Notes under the pieces: generated by a model | Database searches by the model: none | Seen by the model: the letters and a program-made list of their open reading frames with translations, nothing else | What the model was told of the DNA's origin: nothing | Part shown: piece by piece, positions 17,042-27,182 of the stretch | Numbering within the stretch: the stretch's first letter is position 1 | Layout: each line of letters begins with the position of its first letter | Position numbers and translations under genes: made by a program | Assembly: GCA_022826155.1 (NCBI GenBank) | Contig: JAJDVL010000040.1 | Location: forward strand, 1 to 35,088 | Direction of reading: 5' to 3' | DNA: 35,088 bases | Source: Prochlorococcaceae cyanobacterium jk18x22bins.40 | GTDB lineage: Bacteria; Cyanobacteriota; Cyanobacteriia; PCC-6307; Cyanobiaceae

Positions 17042-17398
17042 CTAGCCCTTGGTCACCACCGAACCGGCCATCTCCTTGAAGGGCTTCATGCTGGCGCCGG
17101 GGCGGCGCCGGGCGGAGGGAACGGTGATCCCCAGGGAAAGCTGGTCCGGGGCAAAATTTGCCGCCACCATGGGCTCCGGCTCCCCCTCGGGAGCCGGGGG
17201 TAAAGGCTCGAACGTGGGCTCGCTGGGCTCCGGCGCCGCCTGTTGAGCACCAGGGGACGTTTCAGAGCCAAGCTCCAGGAAAGCCTTGTCCCTGGAGCTA
17301 CGACCCCGGGTCCAGACCGCCACCACACCAGCCACCAGGGCAGCGACCGCTAAGCCCCCCAAGAGCAGGGGCAGGGGAACGGGAAAAGCGTCAAGCAT
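17042..17398 (-). CDS. Small membrane protein, hypothetical
   Basis: This 118-residue protein has one N-terminal transmembrane segment (about 8-30, PLPLLLGGLAVAALVAGVVAVW), then a Pro/Glu-rich linker (about 45-77). The C-terminal segment (ANFAPDQLSLGITVPSARRRPGASMKPFKEMAGSVVTKG) looks conserved in character. It is probably anchored in a membrane with a flexible soluble tail. I do not recognise a named family. It sits between gatA (60 bases) and the glyoxalase-like gene (21 bases) in a minus-strand run. Confidence 0.6.
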   Translation of the reverse strand: MLDAFPVPLPLLLGGLAVAALVAGVVAVWTRGRSSRDKAFLELGSETSPGAQQAAPEPSEPTFEPLPPAPEGEPEPMVAANFAPDQLSLGITVPSARRRPGASMKPFKEMAGSVVTKG

Positions 17399-17458
17399 CG
17401 TTTCAAGTGTACTGGCTGCATTATCTGGCTAAACGTCACGGGAGGCGTACAAAATCCG

Positions 17459-18982
17459 TCAGTTTGCAGTGGAGTGCAACAGAGTCTGCACCAACGGGGG
17501 CCGTGAGCAGTGGGCCAGGGGGGAGGCGGCCTGCTCATAGGCATGGGCCACCTGGAGAAGTCTGGCTTCCTCCAGCACGTTGCCGATCAACTGGAGCCCC
17601 ACCGGCAAACCATGCTCGTCCAGACCGCAGGGCAGGCTGATGGCCGGCAGACCCGCCAGGTTGACGGGAATGGTCATCAAGTCGGCCAGGTACATGGCCA
17701 GTGGATTATCACTCCGCTCGCCAGCGGCAAAGGCGGTGGACGGAGAGGTGGGCGTCAGGAGCAGGTCGAAGCGGGCAAAGGCCCGCTCAAAGTCCCGGCG
17801 GATCAGGGTGCGCACCTGCTGTGCTTTGTGGTAGTAGGCATCCACGTAGCCTGCCGACAGGGCATAGGTGCCAATCAAAATGCGCCGCTGCACCTCCGGG
17901 CCAAACCCTTGGGCCCGGGTCCGGGCGGTCATGTCCCCGCAGCTTTGGCTTCCTTCGCTGCGCAGGCCGTACTTGACTCCGTCATAACGGGCCAGGTTGG
18001 CGGAGGCCTCCGATGGGGCAATGACGTAGTAGGTGGCGATACCGTCCTTGAATCGGGGACAACTCACCTCCTCCACATGGCATCCCAGAGCCTCCAGTTG
18101 GACTGCCGCGGCCTGGATGGATTGCACCACGTCAGGGGAAACGCCGGTTTCGAAGCATTCGCGAATCAGGCCCACCCGACACCCCTTGACGGGGGTCCGA
18201 AGGCTGGCGCAGTAGTCGGGAACCGGCGCCTTCAGGCTGGTGGCATCCAGGGGATCATGGCCGGCGATGACCTGCAGAATCTCCGCCGCATCCGCCACGG
18301 AACTGCTCAAAGGACCCACCTGATCCAGGGAACTGGCAAAGGCCACCAGCCCCCAGCGGCTCACACGGCCATAGGTGGGTTTCAGGCCCACCACACCGCA
18401 AAACGAAGCGGGCTGACGGATGGAGCCACCCGTATCCGAGCCCAGGGCCACCGCACAGGCGCCGGCAGCCACTGCCGCCGCACTTCCCCCTGAGCTGCCA
18501 CCGGGCACGCAGCTTGGTTGCCATGGATTGGACGTGGCGCCAAAGGCGGAAGTTTCCGTGGAACTGCCCATGGCGAATTCATCCATGTTGGTCTTCCCCA
18601 CCAGCACGGCCCCCTGTTGCCAGAGCCGCTCCGTAGCCGTGGCCTCATAGGGCGGAACAAAGCGCTCCAACATGCGGCTGGAGCAGGTGGTGGCAATGCC
18701 CTTGCTGCAGAGGTTGTCTTTCACGGCAACGGGAATGCCGGCCAAGGGAGGGAGGGGCTCGCCAGCCGCCCGGGCAGCATCAACCCGTTCAGCAGCAGCC
18801 AAGGCCCGCTCGGCTGTGACCGTGTTGAAGGCATGGAGGATGGGTTCCACTGCAGTCAGTCGCCGCAGAGTGGCCTCGGTCAACTCCCGGGCGGAGCATT
18901 CACCGTTCAGCAACTGCTGACGCAGGGCGGCAATGGCCATGGGCAGGGGCAGGAAAGACACAGGGGACGCTATCAGCGCCAT
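17459..18982 (-). CDS. gatA: Glutamyl-tRNA(Gln) amidotransferase subunit A
   Basis: This 507-residue amidase of the GatCAB complex releases ammonia from glutamine to convert Glu-tRNA(Gln) into Gln-tRNA(Gln). The amidase triad is present: K88 in [12 protein letters not shown]163 in [11 protein letters not shown] and S187 in [11 protein letters not shown]. The spacings (75 and 99 residues) match those of characterised GatA. The length is a little above the usual 480-490 residues because of a longer start. The DUF1816 gene lies 11 bases upstream on the same strand. The other subunits are not in this window. Confidence 0.95.
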   Translation of the reverse strand: MALIASPVSFLPLPMAIAALRQQLLNGECSARELTEATLRRLTAVEPILHAFNTVTAERALAAAERVDAARAAGEPLPPLAGIPVAVKDNLCSKGIATTCSSRMLERFVPPYEATATERLWQQGAVLVGKTNMDEFAMGSSTETSAFGATSNPWQPSCVPGGSSGGSAAAVAAGACAVALGSDTGGSIRQPASFCGVVGLKPTYGRVSRWGLVAFASSLDQVGPLSSSVADAAEILQVIAGHDPLDATSLKAPVPDYCASLRTPVKGCRVGLIRECFETGVSPDVVQSIQAAAVQLEALGCHVEEVSCPRFKDGIATYYVIAPSEASANLARYDGVKYGLRSEGSQSCGDMTARTRAQGFGPEVQRRILIGTYALSAGYVDAYYHKAQQVRTLIRRDFERAFARFDLLLTPTSPSTAFAAGERSDNPLAMYLADLMTIPVNLAGLPAISLPCGLDEHGLPVGLQLIGNVLEEARLLQVAHAYEQAASPLAHCSRPPLVQTLLHSTAN

Positions 18983-18993
18983 GGCCCGTACGC

Positions 18994-19239
18994 TTAGTCA
19001 TAGTCGTAGATGGGATAGGTGAGCGGTTCTGAGCAACAGCGGCGCAACCGCTGTGCCGTCACCTCTTGTGCTCCTTCCAACTCCAAGTCTCGAAGGAAGA
19101 GGAGAAGGTAGCGCTCCATATGGCTTTTCCTCACAAAGGGACCAACCCAATAGATGAGCGGTGGATCCTCACTGCGCACCTTGCCCCACCAGGCCAGGCC
19201 GAGGGCGTTGGCCACACAGGCAATGGTCCACTTGAACAT
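18994..19239 (-). CDS. DUF1816 family protein
   Basis: This 81-residue protein matches the cyanobacterial DUF1816 pattern: LGLAWWGKV, then [17 protein letters not shown], then [12 protein letters not shown] and a C-terminal [15 protein letters not shown]. The family is small and soluble, is often near phycobilisome or housekeeping genes, and its function is unknown. The frame is open to 19335, but the extra residues do not resemble the family. AAGAAGG precedes the ATG at 19237-19239, so this start is chosen. It sits 11 bases before gatA. Confidence 0.7.
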   Translation of the reverse strand: MFKWTIACVANALGLAWWGKVRSEDPPLIYWVGPFVRKSHMERYLLLFLRDLELEGAQEVTAQRLRRCCSEPLTYPIYDYD

Positions 19240-19364
19240 GACCTTCTTATCGGAACTGACAGTTATTGTGGCGATCTTTTCCCCTGCTGCCCATGGATGG
19301 CTTCCCCCGTCACCACCACTGGGCATGAACCCCAATTCTGGACTCAGCGGACTTGGTGTTTCCC

Positions 19365-19760
19365 CTAGGGCAGGTTCAACTGCCAGGACACGCCGAAGCG
19401 GTCCTCCACCCAGGCGAAGCGGCGGCTGAAACCGTAGTTGTCGAGAGGCATCAGATGCTTGCCGGCCTCGCCGAGGGCGGTGCTGAGCTCCGCGAGTTCC
19501 TGTTCGCTCTGGCAGGTGACGAACAGGGAGATGGAAGGGGTGAAGGTGAAGTCGTGGCTGGTGTAGCTGTCGCTCACCATCACGGGCAGGCCGCGGAGGG
19601 AGAAGGAAGCGACGAAGATGGAGCCTTCGGGGCCGGGGCCTGCCGGGCCGTGACGCTGGACGTTGAGGATCTCACTGTCCGGAATGACCTTGACGTAGAG
19701 GTTCATGGCCTCTTCGGCCTGACCCTCGAACATGAGGAAAGGGGTGACGGTGGGTTGCAT
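19365..19760 (-). CDS. VOC family protein, PhnB/3-demethylubiquinone methyltransferase-like
   Basis: This 131-residue protein opens MQPTVTPFLMFEGQAEEAMN and continues with SFSLRGLPVMVSDS, SISLFVTCQSEQEL and the closing FAWVEDRFGVSWQLNLP. All are features of the PhnB-like branch of the VOC superfamily, often mislabelled 3-demethylubiquinone-9 3-methyltransferase. No reaction can be assigned. It stands alone, with about 125 bases to the DUF1816 gene and 154 bases to rlmB. Confidence 0.85.
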   Translation of the reverse strand: MQPTVTPFLMFEGQAEEAMNLYVKVIPDSEILNVQRHGPAGPGPEGSIFVASFSLRGLPVMVSDSYTSHDFTFTPSISLFVTCQSEQELAELSTALGEAGKHLMPLDNYGFSRRFAWVEDRFGVSWQLNLP

Positions 19761-19871
19761 GGGGTTCCTCAGAGAACGTGAACAAGGGCATTGGTGGGGA
19801 ATCGGTGTCGGGTGTGCTTCAACCCGGGGATTTCACGGGGAAGGTCATCCGATTTTTCGAGATGCTCTACA

Positions 19872-19898
19872 GGTGCGGCGGGTGCGGCGGGTGCGGCG
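19872..19898. repeat. Three copies of a 9-bp tandem repeat
   Basis: GGTGCGGCG is repeated three times without mismatch (19872-19880, 19881-19889, 19890-19898) in the gap between rlmB and the PhnB-like gene. The copy number is low and no function is evident; it may be a slippage-prone tract. Confidence 0.7.
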
Positions 19899-19914
19899 GG
19901 CCAGCAGGGGGATT

Positions 19915-21294
19915 TCAGAGGGAAATGTGGGCCGCAAGGCGGAGATCCGTGTCTGCGCAGCTACTGGACCAGACCAGGTCCGGAGTCACTGGTGCAGGAG
20001 TTGGCGCCGGATCGGTGGCTGGTTGCTCCTCTGTTGTGGTGGGTTCTGACGTGGGCTCGGCTTCGTCCTGTTCGGCTTTATCCAGCTCAGTCGTGGGGGG
20101 CTGACGTTCCGGGGCGGGTGGCGTGGGCATCGAACCGCGAAGTTCACCTAGCCAGCGTTGGCGGGCAATCTCGTAGAGCGCAACTCCACAGGCCACAGAA
20201 GCGTTGAGGTGTGGGGTTTGGCCCCGTAAAGGAATTCTGACGATCTGATGGCAGTACTGGCGGGTGAGATGAGACAATCCGGTCCCCTCGGAACCCACCA
20301 CCACCACAAGGGGCTCTCCCGCCGGGATCTCCACAACACACTGCCCCCCCTCCCCGGCCAGGCCCACAACGGTGTAGCCCGCGTCCTTCAACTGCTCCAG
20401 GGAGCGATTGAGGTTCACCACCCGCGCCACGGGCAGGTGCTCCAGGGCGCCGGCAGCCACCTTGGCCACACTGCCGGTGAGGCCGGCGTTGCGCCGCTGG
20501 GGTGCCACCAGGCCATGGCCTCCAAAGGCCTCCACACTGCGGGCAATCGCCCCCAGGTTGTGGGGATCGGTGATGCCGTCAACCGCCACCAGCAGGGGTG
20601 ATTCCGGGCTCTGGTCACAGCGCCCCAGCAGGTCTTTGAGGGTCACGCTGCTGGCCGCAGCAGTTTGCAGCACAATGCCCTGGTGAACCGCACCACCACA
20701 GAGCTGCGCCAAGCGGGCCCAACTCACCTCCTCCACCACCACACCCGACGCCTTGGCCTCCCGCAGCACCTCCATAAAGCGGGTACTGAAGCGCAACTCT
20801 CCCGTACACCACACGCGGTGAACCGGGCGTTCGCTGTGGAGGACAGCCTCAGCGGCATGGCGCCCCCACACCAGGTCCCCAGGTGGCGGTGTGGTTTCCG
20901 TCAAGGGGAAGGACGCGCCGGGGGCAGGGCCATAGTCAGGAGATGGCGAGCGTTGCGGATAACGGTCCCGCCGGCGGTCACCGCCATGGTTCTCCCGCGC
21001 TTGATCCCGCTCCCGCGGCCGCCATCCCCCACGGCCGGGGCGCCGCTGGCCATCCGGCTTCTGGTCCCAGCGGGGACGACTGCGATAACCGGCTACGGCG
21101 TCATCCTCACCCCGCCGCCGTGGCCGTTCCCGCGACCAATCCTCGGCGCGGCGTTTGCTGTTCCCGATGGGACGCTGGTCCGATTCCCGCCGGGGGCGCC
21201 GTTCTCCAGGCCCGGACCCAGGCCCTGGGCGGGAACCCTTCCGTCCCTTGGGGCGTCCCCCCTGGGAACCATGAAAAGGGGCAGGGGGCGTCAT
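19915..21294 (-). CDS. rlmB: 23S rRNA (guanosine-2251-2'-O)-methyltransferase, TrmH/RlmB family, extended
   Basis: This 459-residue SPOUT methyltransferase is much longer than the usual 250-residue RlmB. The enzyme core spans about 138-388: LVWGRHAAEAVL (substrate-binding domain), VDGITDPHNLGAIARSVEAFG (motif 1), VVVVGSEGTGLSHL (motif 2) and IPLRGQTPHLNASVACGVALYEI (motif 3, knot). Residues 1-137 are a disordered Arg/Gly/Pro-rich region. Residues 389-459 are a Pro/Thr/Glu-rich acidic tail. The ATG lies 3 bases after the carA stop, so translation is probably coupled. A basic N-terminal extension is common in cyanobacterial members; the acidic tail is less so, to my knowledge. Confidence 0.88.
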   Translation of the reverse strand: MTPPAPFHGSQGGRPKGRKGSRPGPGSGPGERRPRRESDQRPIGNSKRRAEDWSRERPRRRGEDDAVAGYRSRPRWDQKPDGQRRPGRGGWRPRERDQARENHGGDRRRDRYPQRSPSPDYGPAPGASFPLTETTPPPGDLVWGRHAAEAVLHSERPVHRVWCTGELRFSTRFMEVLREAKASGVVVEEVSWARLAQLCGGAVHQGIVLQTAAASSVTLKDLLGRCDQSPESPLLVAVDGITDPHNLGAIARSVEAFGGHGLVAPQRRNAGLTGSVAKVAAGALEHLPVARVVNLNRSLEQLKDAGYTVVGLAGEGGQCVVEIPAGEPLVVVVGSEGTGLSHLTRQYCHQIVRIPLRGQTPHLNASVACGVALYEIARQRWLGELRGSMPTPPAPERQPPTTELDKAEQDEAEPTSEPTTTEEQPATDPAPTPAPVTPDLVWSSSCADTDLRLAAHISL

Positions 21295-21297
21295 GAA

Positions 21298-22464
21298 TCA
21301 GAACTCGGGAGAAGCATGGTCAATCCTCCGGGATTGTTGGCGACGCCTCTCCATGAACTGGGTGAAGCGGGCGAAGTGGTGATCGGCATCATGGGGACCG
21401 GGGCTGGCCTCAGGGTGGTACTGGATCCCGAAGACGGGCCGCCCCTGTAATTCCAAACCAGCTACTGTACAGTCGTTCAGGTTGAGCCTGTGAACGCGAA
21501 CCCCGTCGGGCAAGGTGTCGGGGTCAATGGCAAAGCCGTGATTCTGGCTGGTGATCTCCACCTGTCCCGCCATCCCGCAGGGATGATTGAGGCCGCGGTG
21601 GCCATAGGCGAGCTTGAAGGTTTTGGCGCCAAGGGCCAGCCCAATGATCTGGCAGCCCAGGCAAATCCCGAACACAGGTCGCTCCTGCTGCAACAGACGG
21701 CGGGTGAGGGCAATGCCGCCATGGACTGCGGCCGGGTCACCGGGGCCGTTGGAGAGGAAAATCCCTTCCGGCTCATGGGCCATCACCTGGTGGTAATCCG
21801 CGGTGGCGGGCAGCACGGTCACGGAGCAGCCATGGCTGGCGAGGCGCCGCAAAATCCCCCGCTTGATGCCGAAATCAATGGCCGCCACCCGGTAATTGGC
21901 CCCGTGGCTGGGCTGAAGACGGGGATCCAGGACGCCATCAGGGGGCCGCTGCCACCGATAGGCAACAGGAGTGCTCACGGTGGTGGCCAGATCCAGCCCT
22001 TCCATGGGGGGGACGGCCCGCACGGCTTGCAGCAGGGCGCCTGGGGAGGCGCCGTCCCAACTTATGGCCCCATTCATGGCGCCTTGCTCCCGTAGGTGGC
22101 GCACCAGGGCCCTGGTGTCCAGACCGCGAATCCCCACCACCCCATGGTGGCGCAGCCAGTCCGCCAGGTCATGCTGCCGGCGCCAGTTGCTGGCGATGGG
22201 GGCCACCTCACGGCAGATCACCCCATGGGCCGCTGGTCCCTCCGATTCATGGTCCTGCTCGTTGATGCCCGTATTGCCCAGTTCGGGATAGGTGAAGGTG
22301 ATGAGCTGGCCCTTGTAGCTGGGATCCGTGATCACCTCCTGATAGCCGGTCATGCCGGTGTTGAACACCACCTCCCCCATGGCGGTGGTCCGGGCCCCGA
22401 AGCCCCAGCCCTCCGTCATCCAGCCATCAGCCAGCACCAGCAGAGCGTCCCGTTGATGGTTCAT
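21298..22464 (-). CDS. carA: Carbamoyl-phosphate synthase small subunit
   Basis: This 388-residue glutaminase subunit supplies ammonia to CarB for carbamoyl phosphate, the precursor of arginine and pyrimidines. The N-terminal CarA domain has [19 protein letters not shown] and [17 protein letters not shown]. The class I glutamine amidotransferase domain has [15 protein letters not shown] with nucleophile C268, and [12 protein letters not shown] with H350 and E352. All are intact. It lies 13 bases after trpD and 3 bases before rlmB on one strand. Confidence 0.96.
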   Translation of the reverse strand: MNHQRDALLVLADGWMTEGWGFGARTTAMGEVVFNTGMTGYQEVITDPSYKGQLITFTYPELGNTGINEQDHESEGPAAHGVICREVAPIASNWRRQHDLADWLRHHGVVGIRGLDTRALVRHLREQGAMNGAISWDGASPGALLQAVRAVPPMEGLDLATTVSTPVAYRWQRPPDGVLDPRLQPSHGANYRVAAIDFGIKRGILRRLASHGCSVTVLPATADYHQVMAHEPEGIFLSNGPGDPAAVHGGIALTRRLLQQERPVFGICLGCQIIGLALGAKTFKLAYGHRGLNHPCGMAGQVEITSQNHGFAIDPDTLPDGVRVHRLNLNDCTVAGLELQGRPVFGIQYHPEASPGPHDADHHFARFTQFMERRRQQSRRIDHASPEF

Positions 22465-22477
22465 GGGTGATGGGGCC

Positions 22478-23551
22478 TCACAGGGTGTCCAACGCCTGGA
22501 TCAACGCTTGCAGAGTCTGCCAGGGCGCACCACTGGCCAACACGCGGCCGGCCTGGGCAACGCCGTCCTCCAGGCTGGCGCAGCGCTCGGCCGCCAGCAA
22601 GGCCAGGCCTGTATTAAGGGCCACCACCTGCTGCTGGGCCCGGCTGCCCTGGCCTTGCAACACATGACGCAACAGGTCTGCGTTATGGGCAAGGTCGCCC
22701 CCCGCCAGGGCTGTGAGAGGCGCAGGATCCAGACCCAACCGGACTGGATCCACAACCTCCTCCACAATCGCGGGTGGTCCTGAATCCGTTGCTACCACAT
22801 GGACCACCGCACCGGGACCGGTGAGGTCCGCCTCGTCCAATCCCCCATGGCCATGGACCACAACGGCGCGCCGCACCCCCAACTGGGCCAAGGCGGTGGC
22901 CATGGGGTTCAACAGGGCGGCATCCGCCACACCCAGCACCTGATAAGCGGGCTTGAGGGGATTCACCAACGGTCCCAAAAGGTTAAACACGGTGCGGACC
23001 CCCAGGCTGCGCCGCAACGGAGCCAGCCCGGCAAGGGCCGGATGCCATCCGGGGGCAAAGAGGAAACAGAGCCCCACCTGTTCCAGGGCCTTGAGGCTGG
23101 CGGCGGGCGGGGCCTTGAGGTTGACCCCCAGCGCTTCCAGCACGTCGGCTGACCCCACCTTGCCTGAAGCACTCCTGTTGCCGTGTTTGGCGACAGGGAC
23201 CCCACAGGCTGCGGCTGTCACCGCCACAGCCGTAGAAATGTTGAACGTGCCGGCGCCGTCGCCCCCGGTGCCGCAGGTGTCCAGTAGCTCACCGTGCAAT
23301 GCTGGCGGCAGGGGCAAACCGGGAGACACCGCTGCGTCCTGCAACACCTGGGCCATGGCCGCCAACTCCGTTCCCTGAAGCCCCTTGCAGCGCAGGGCCG
23401 CCAAAAACGCCCCCGTCTGCACCGGCGTCAACTCCTCCCGCAGCCAGGCCTCCATGAGGACCTTGGCCTGGTGCGGTTGTAGAGGCTGCCGCATCAGCAA
23501 CTGCTCCAACAGGCTGGGCCAGGACAACTGCTGGGGCGTCTCGTCGTTCAC
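22478..23551 (-). CDS. trpD: Anthranilate phosphoribosyltransferase
   Basis: This 357-residue tryptophan-pathway enzyme transfers phosphoribose from PRPP to anthranilate. Key motifs are [17 protein letters not shown] (PRPP loop), [42 protein letters not shown] and [10 protein letters not shown]. The length is as expected. It is the first visible gene of a minus-strand run with carA and rlmB. It is divergent from the cysteine desulfurase gene with 12 bases between starts. Confidence 0.96.
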   Translation of the reverse strand: MNDETPQQLSWPSLLEQLLMRQPLQPHQAKVLMEAWLREELTPVQTGAFLAALRCKGLQGTELAAMAQVLQDAAVSPGLPLPPALHGELLDTCGTGGDGAGTFNISTAVAVTAAACGVPVAKHGNRSASGKVGSADVLEALGVNLKAPPAASLKALEQVGLCFLFAPGWHPALAGLAPLRRSLGVRTVFNLLGPLVNPLKPAYQVLGVADAALLNPMATALAQLGVRRAVVVHGHGGLDEADLTGPGAVVHVVATDSGPPAIVEEVVDPVRLGLDPAPLTALAGGDLAHNADLLRHVLQGQGSRAQQQVVALNTGLALLAAERCASLEDGVAQAGRVLASGAPWQTLQALIQALDTL

Positions 23552-23563
23552 CGGGACCGGGCA

Positions 23564-24781
23564 ATGCTCCCCTATTGTGCTGGTTGCAGTGTGTTTTGCC
23601 CTTTTCTGCCCAACTCCCCTTCACGCCAGACCATCCCTTACCTGGACCACAACGCCACCACCCCCTGTGACCCTGCGGTGGTGGATGCCATGGCGCCCTA
23701 CTGGAGCGAGGCGTTTGCCAACCCCTCCCAGCGGGGGCATCGGCCGGGGTTGGCGGCGGCGGTGGCGGTGGATCAGGCGCGGCAGACCGTGGCGGATGCC
23801 CTTGGTGTGCCCCCATCCCAGGTGATTTTCACCAGCGGCGCCACCGAAGCCAACAACCTGGCCCTGAAAGGGCTCTGTGAGCAGCGCCTGGGTCATGGAC
23901 GGCATCTGGTCACCGTGGCCACGGAACATGCGGCTGTGCTGGAGCCCTGCCGCTATCTGGAGCGCCTGGGATTCACGCTGACGGTGTTGCCGGTTCAGCC
24001 GGACGGGCGTCTGGAATTGGCGGCCTTGACCGCGGCGCTGCAACCCGACACAGTGCTGGTGAGTGTGATGGCCGCCAACAATGAAACCGGTGTGCTTCAG
24101 GACGTGGAAGCCATTGCGGCCCTCTGCCGTCAGCGGCGGATTGCGTACCACTGTGACGCAGCCCAGGCCTGTGGCCACGTGCCCATGAACCCCATGGGTT
24201 GGGGCGTGGATCTGCTGTCCCTGAGTGGCCACAAGTTTTACGGCCCCAAGGGGGTGGGGGCTCTGGTGGTGCGCCCTGGACTGGCGCTGGCGCCCCAACT
24301 CCACGGGGGTGGCCAGGAGGGGGGCTACCGCAGCGGCAGCCTGAGTCCGCCCCTGATTGTGGGGCTGGCCAAGGCATTGACGCTGGCCCTTCAGGACCAA
24401 CAGGAGCGGGGCCAACGTCTCCAGGGTCTGCGGGAGGAGTTGTGGCATGGGCTCAACGGGCTGAAGTTGCCACCAGGGGTGGAGTTGCTGCGCAACGGCT
24501 GCCCCACCCACAGCCTGCCCCACACCTTGAACGTGACCGTGCGTGGCGTGGATGGGGCGCGCCTCCATGGCCAGTTGCGCCGCCGTGTTGCCCTCAGCAG
24601 TGGCTCCTCCTGCAGCAGCGCCACCGGCAAGCCGTCCCATGTGTTGCGCGCCCTGGGCCGAAGTTCGACGGAAGCCGTGGCGTCCCTACGGTTTGGTCTG
24701 GGGCGTGGCACCACAGCGGTAGAGATTGATCAGACTGTGGCGGCGGTGCAAGATGCCCTGCCCTTGGCGGCCTACCGCTAA
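23564..24781 (+). CDS. Cysteine desulfurase (NifS/IscS class I type)
   Basis: This PLP enzyme of up to 405 residues moves sulfur from cysteine to a persulfide for Fe-S clusters or thio-cofactors. Landmarks are [14 protein letters not shown], the stacking H122 in [11 protein letters not shown]198 in YHCDAAQA, the PLP lysine K224 in [12 protein letters not shown], and the persulfide C350 in [21 protein letters not shown]. The C350 loop has the long class I form. The start could be ATG 23564 or GTG 23591, since the first 24 residues precede the family start. It is divergent from trpD with almost no gap. Which of the several cyanobacterial desulfurases it is cannot be told. Confidence 0.88.
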   Translation: MLPYCAGCSVFCPFLPNSPSRQTIPYLDHNATTPCDPAVVDAMAPYWSEAFANPSQRGHRPGLAAAVAVDQARQTVADALGVPPSQVIFTSGATEANNLALKGLCEQRLGHGRHLVTVATEHAAVLEPCRYLERLGFTLTVLPVQPDGRLELAALTAALQPDTVLVSVMAANNETGVLQDVEAIAALCRQRRIAYHCDAAQACGHVPMNPMGWGVDLLSLSGHKFYGPKGVGALVVRPGLALAPQLHGGGQEGGYRSGSLSPPLIVGLAKALTLALQDQQERGQRLQGLREELWHGLNGLKLPPGVELLRNGCPTHSLPHTLNVTVRGVDGARLHGQLRRRVALSSGSSCSSATGKPSHVLRALGRSSTEAVASLRFGLGRGTTAVEIDQTVAAVQDALPLAAYR

Positions 24782-24808
24782 ACACCCCCTCCCGCGTTTG
24801 AAAGCACG

Positions 24809-27151
24809 ATGACCATCCGAAGCCTACGGCCGTCTCTGGGTCGTGCCCTTCTAGCGTTGTCTTTAATGTCTCTGGCAGCCTGTGGTGGTGGTGGCGGGGA
24901 TAGTCGTAATAATGGAGGAGGCAGCCCCGCCTCAAATCCTTCAGCCGAACCCACGCCGCTTGTAAAGGCTGATGGCAGTGGATCTGGTGATAGGTCTGCC
25001 GGTGGAGGCGGCGGCCCCGCTTTAAATCGTCAGCCTGAGGCTTGCTTCAGGGTGTTCAACGGCCATTGCTTGGCCAATGCCGACCTTGAGGCAAAAGCCC
25101 AGGAGTCGGCTACCGAATTCAAGGCAAGGCGTGAGCGAATTCTGAGCAATGCCTGGGGAACAAGGGCCGACTCTTTTTTATGGTATCTGGAGCGGATTAA
25201 CGTTGCCGAGGCGCAGGCCCATCTTGAACTTTCACGAGGTGGCGAGGCGGCAAATTTCCCTGGCAGGGGAGTGACCATTGGATTCGTTGATTCCGGCATC
25301 CGGGAGCAACACGAGGCTTTTACCTTGACAGGCTCAGGCTCGGTCACGGAAGAGCTGTTGTCGGGTGCAGCCAACGAGGGTCCGGACGAATCTTCCCACG
25401 GAACTGCTGTTGCCAGTGTTGCTGCTGGCAGATATGGCGTCGCCTATGGAGCTGATATTAAAATGTTTGCCATTCCCCTTGGAGATGGTCTTGCCCCTTA
25501 CGATCCCATAACGTCCAATCAGTTGTCAGCAGCGGACTTCGAGAATGCAGAGCGTTATCGATATGTCTTCAGTAAGGATATTGATATCCTGAATCTCTCT
25601 ATCGCCTTCCAGGGCGGCATTGAGAATTACAGCGAGCTGGACCTGCGCAACAATTACAGCAGCACCATTAGGGTCCTTGCTCAGGAGGGACAACAAGACA
25701 AGACGATTCTTGTCTGGGCCGCAGGCAATGCAGGCAATGAAGGGAATGGAGATACAGGTCATGTCACATCATCCTCCCCTGAAATTCTTGCCGGGCTTGT
25801 TGCCCGGATTGACGAGTTACAGGGTCATTCTGTAGCCGTTGTCAGCATCGGACGAGAGGGCGACATTTCCGATTTCTCCAACCGCTGTGGAATCGCCAGG
25901 GATTTTTGTATTGCCGCACCGGGAGAGCGTGTCGGGGTAGCAGCCGAAGGCAATAATCTCTGGACGCTGAATGCTTCGGGCACATCCTTTGCTGCTCCGA
26001 TGGTCAGCGGCGGCCTGGCGGTGATGAAGCAGCTTTTCCGTGGCCAGCTCTCCAACGAGCAGTTGGTCTCCCGCCTCTTCGCCACGGCCAGGGACGACGG
26101 TATCTACGCCAACGCCGAGATTTACGGACACGGCCTCCTGGACCTGGGCGCCGCCACCCAACCCTGGGGAACACCTGACTTCATGGGAGTCGGCCAGCCC
26201 ACCTCCGGCCAAGGTGCTCCCATCGCCGCCCCTTCCTTCGCTGCCGGTCCTGCCCTGGGCGATGCCCTCTCCCAGGCATTGGGCTCCCAGGACGTTGCCG
26301 CATTCGACTCCTTGGGAGCGCCCTTCTGGTTCGATGCAGGCGTATTCACGGTGGAGGCGCCCGGCACAACCGTTGCGGCCCGTCTCCAGGAGGTTCTCCA
26401 CCCCATCAGCCGGCAACCCATCCCTCAGACCTGGCAATTTTATCTACAGCACAAGGCGCCAGCCACCGAGACCGGCCACTTGGCGGTGGCCAATGACGCT
26501 TCTCGCTTGACCACGACAGGTCCCCAGGGCCTCTCCGCATCACTCTTTCAGTCGCCGGAGCGCCTGCAGGGTTTGGCGTTGTCCTGGAATCCCAAGTCAT
26601 TGCCCATGCTCTCCATCGGCGCGGGCTACATCAATGAATCTGAATCCTTGCTGGGCAGCCGCGCCAATGGCGCTTTTGGTCGGCTTTCCGCTGAAACCCT
26701 CTTCCTCAGTGCCGGACTGAACACCACTGCCGGCCGGTGGACACTGGCGGCAGCAGGAGAGATCGGTGAAGTCCAACCCTCCCTGGCCTCCAGTCACCTG
26801 ATTGATCACGTCTCCCCCCTCACCACCAGCGCCTTCCGTCTCCAGGCCAGCAGGGCCTTTGACAACGGCAACACCCTGCGCTTTTCCCTCTCCCAGCCCC
26901 TACGGGTGGATCACGGTGCTGCCACGTTCTCCCTCCCCACGGGTCGTACGCAAGACGGTGTGGTCACAGGCACATCCTTCTCCTCCTCCCTGGCGCCCAG
27001 CGGACGACAGTTGGACCTCACCACAACCCTTGAAATGCCCTGGCAAGGTGGTGACCTTTCCCTGGGCGTGACCAGGAGCCGGCAAGCTGGACATCAGCGC
27101 ACCGCTGCTCCGGAATGGAGCGTCTTCACCGGCTATCGCTCCACGTGGTGA
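24809..27151 (+). CDS. Subtilisin-family autotransporter lipoprotein
   Basis: This 780-residue surface protease has three parts. A lipoprotein signal peptide ends at SLAAC (C25), followed by a Gly/Ser/Pro-rich linker to about 75. An S8 protease domain (about 120-460) has D161 (GFVDSGI), H197 (SSHGTAVASVAAG), oxyanion N307 (WAAGNAGN) and S393 (NASGTSFAAPMVSGG), so the triad is complete. The C-terminal 290 residues are rich in alternating hydrophobic strands and end in Trp, resembling an autotransporter beta-barrel. The layout recalls SphB1-type lipoprotein autotransporters. The 5' half uses AT-richer codons than the 3' half, and no CCATGG occurs in the gene. It could process other surface proteins or host proteins; that is inference. 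Confidence 0.85.
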   Translation: MTIRSLRPSLGRALLALSLMSLAACGGGGGDSRNNGGGSPASNPSAEPTPLVKADGSGSGDRSAGGGGGPALNRQPEACFRVFNGHCLANADLEAKAQESATEFKARRERILSNAWGTRADSFLWYLERINVAEAQAHLELSRGGEAANFPGRGVTIGFVDSGIREQHEAFTLTGSGSVTEELLSGAANEGPDESSHGTAVASVAAGRYGVAYGADIKMFAIPLGDGLAPYDPITSNQLSAADFENAERYRYVFSKDIDILNLSIAFQGGIENYSELDLRNNYSSTIRVLAQEGQQDKTILVWAAGNAGNEGNGDTGHVTSSSPEILAGLVARIDELQGHSVAVVSIGREGDISDFSNRCGIARDFCIAAPGERVGVAAEGNNLWTLNASGTSFAAPMVSGGLAVMKQLFRGQLSNEQLVSRLFATARDDGIYANAEIYGHGLLDLGAATQPWGTPDFMGVGQPTSGQGAPIAAPSFAAGPALGDALSQALGSQDVAAFDSLGAPFWFDAGVFTVEAPGTTVAARLQEVLHPISRQPIPQTWQFYLQHKAPATETGHLAVANDASRLTTTGPQGLSASLFQSPERLQGLALSWNPKSLPMLSIGAGYINESESLLGSRANGAFGRLSAETLFLSAGLNTTAGRWTLAAAGEIGEVQPSLASSHLIDHVSPLTTSAFRLQASRAFDNGNTLRFSLSQPLRVDHGAATFSLPTGRTQDGVVTGTSFSSSLAPSGRQLDLTTTLEMPWQGGDLSLGVTRSRQAGHQRTAAPEWSVFTGYRSTW

Positions 27152-27182
27152 CGCGTTTCATTTCCCGTCTCCTGGCAGTGGA

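Noticed and set aside
19872-19898. CRISPR-like or regulatory direct repeat
   Set aside because: Only three contiguous 9-bp units without spacers; a simple tandem repeat.
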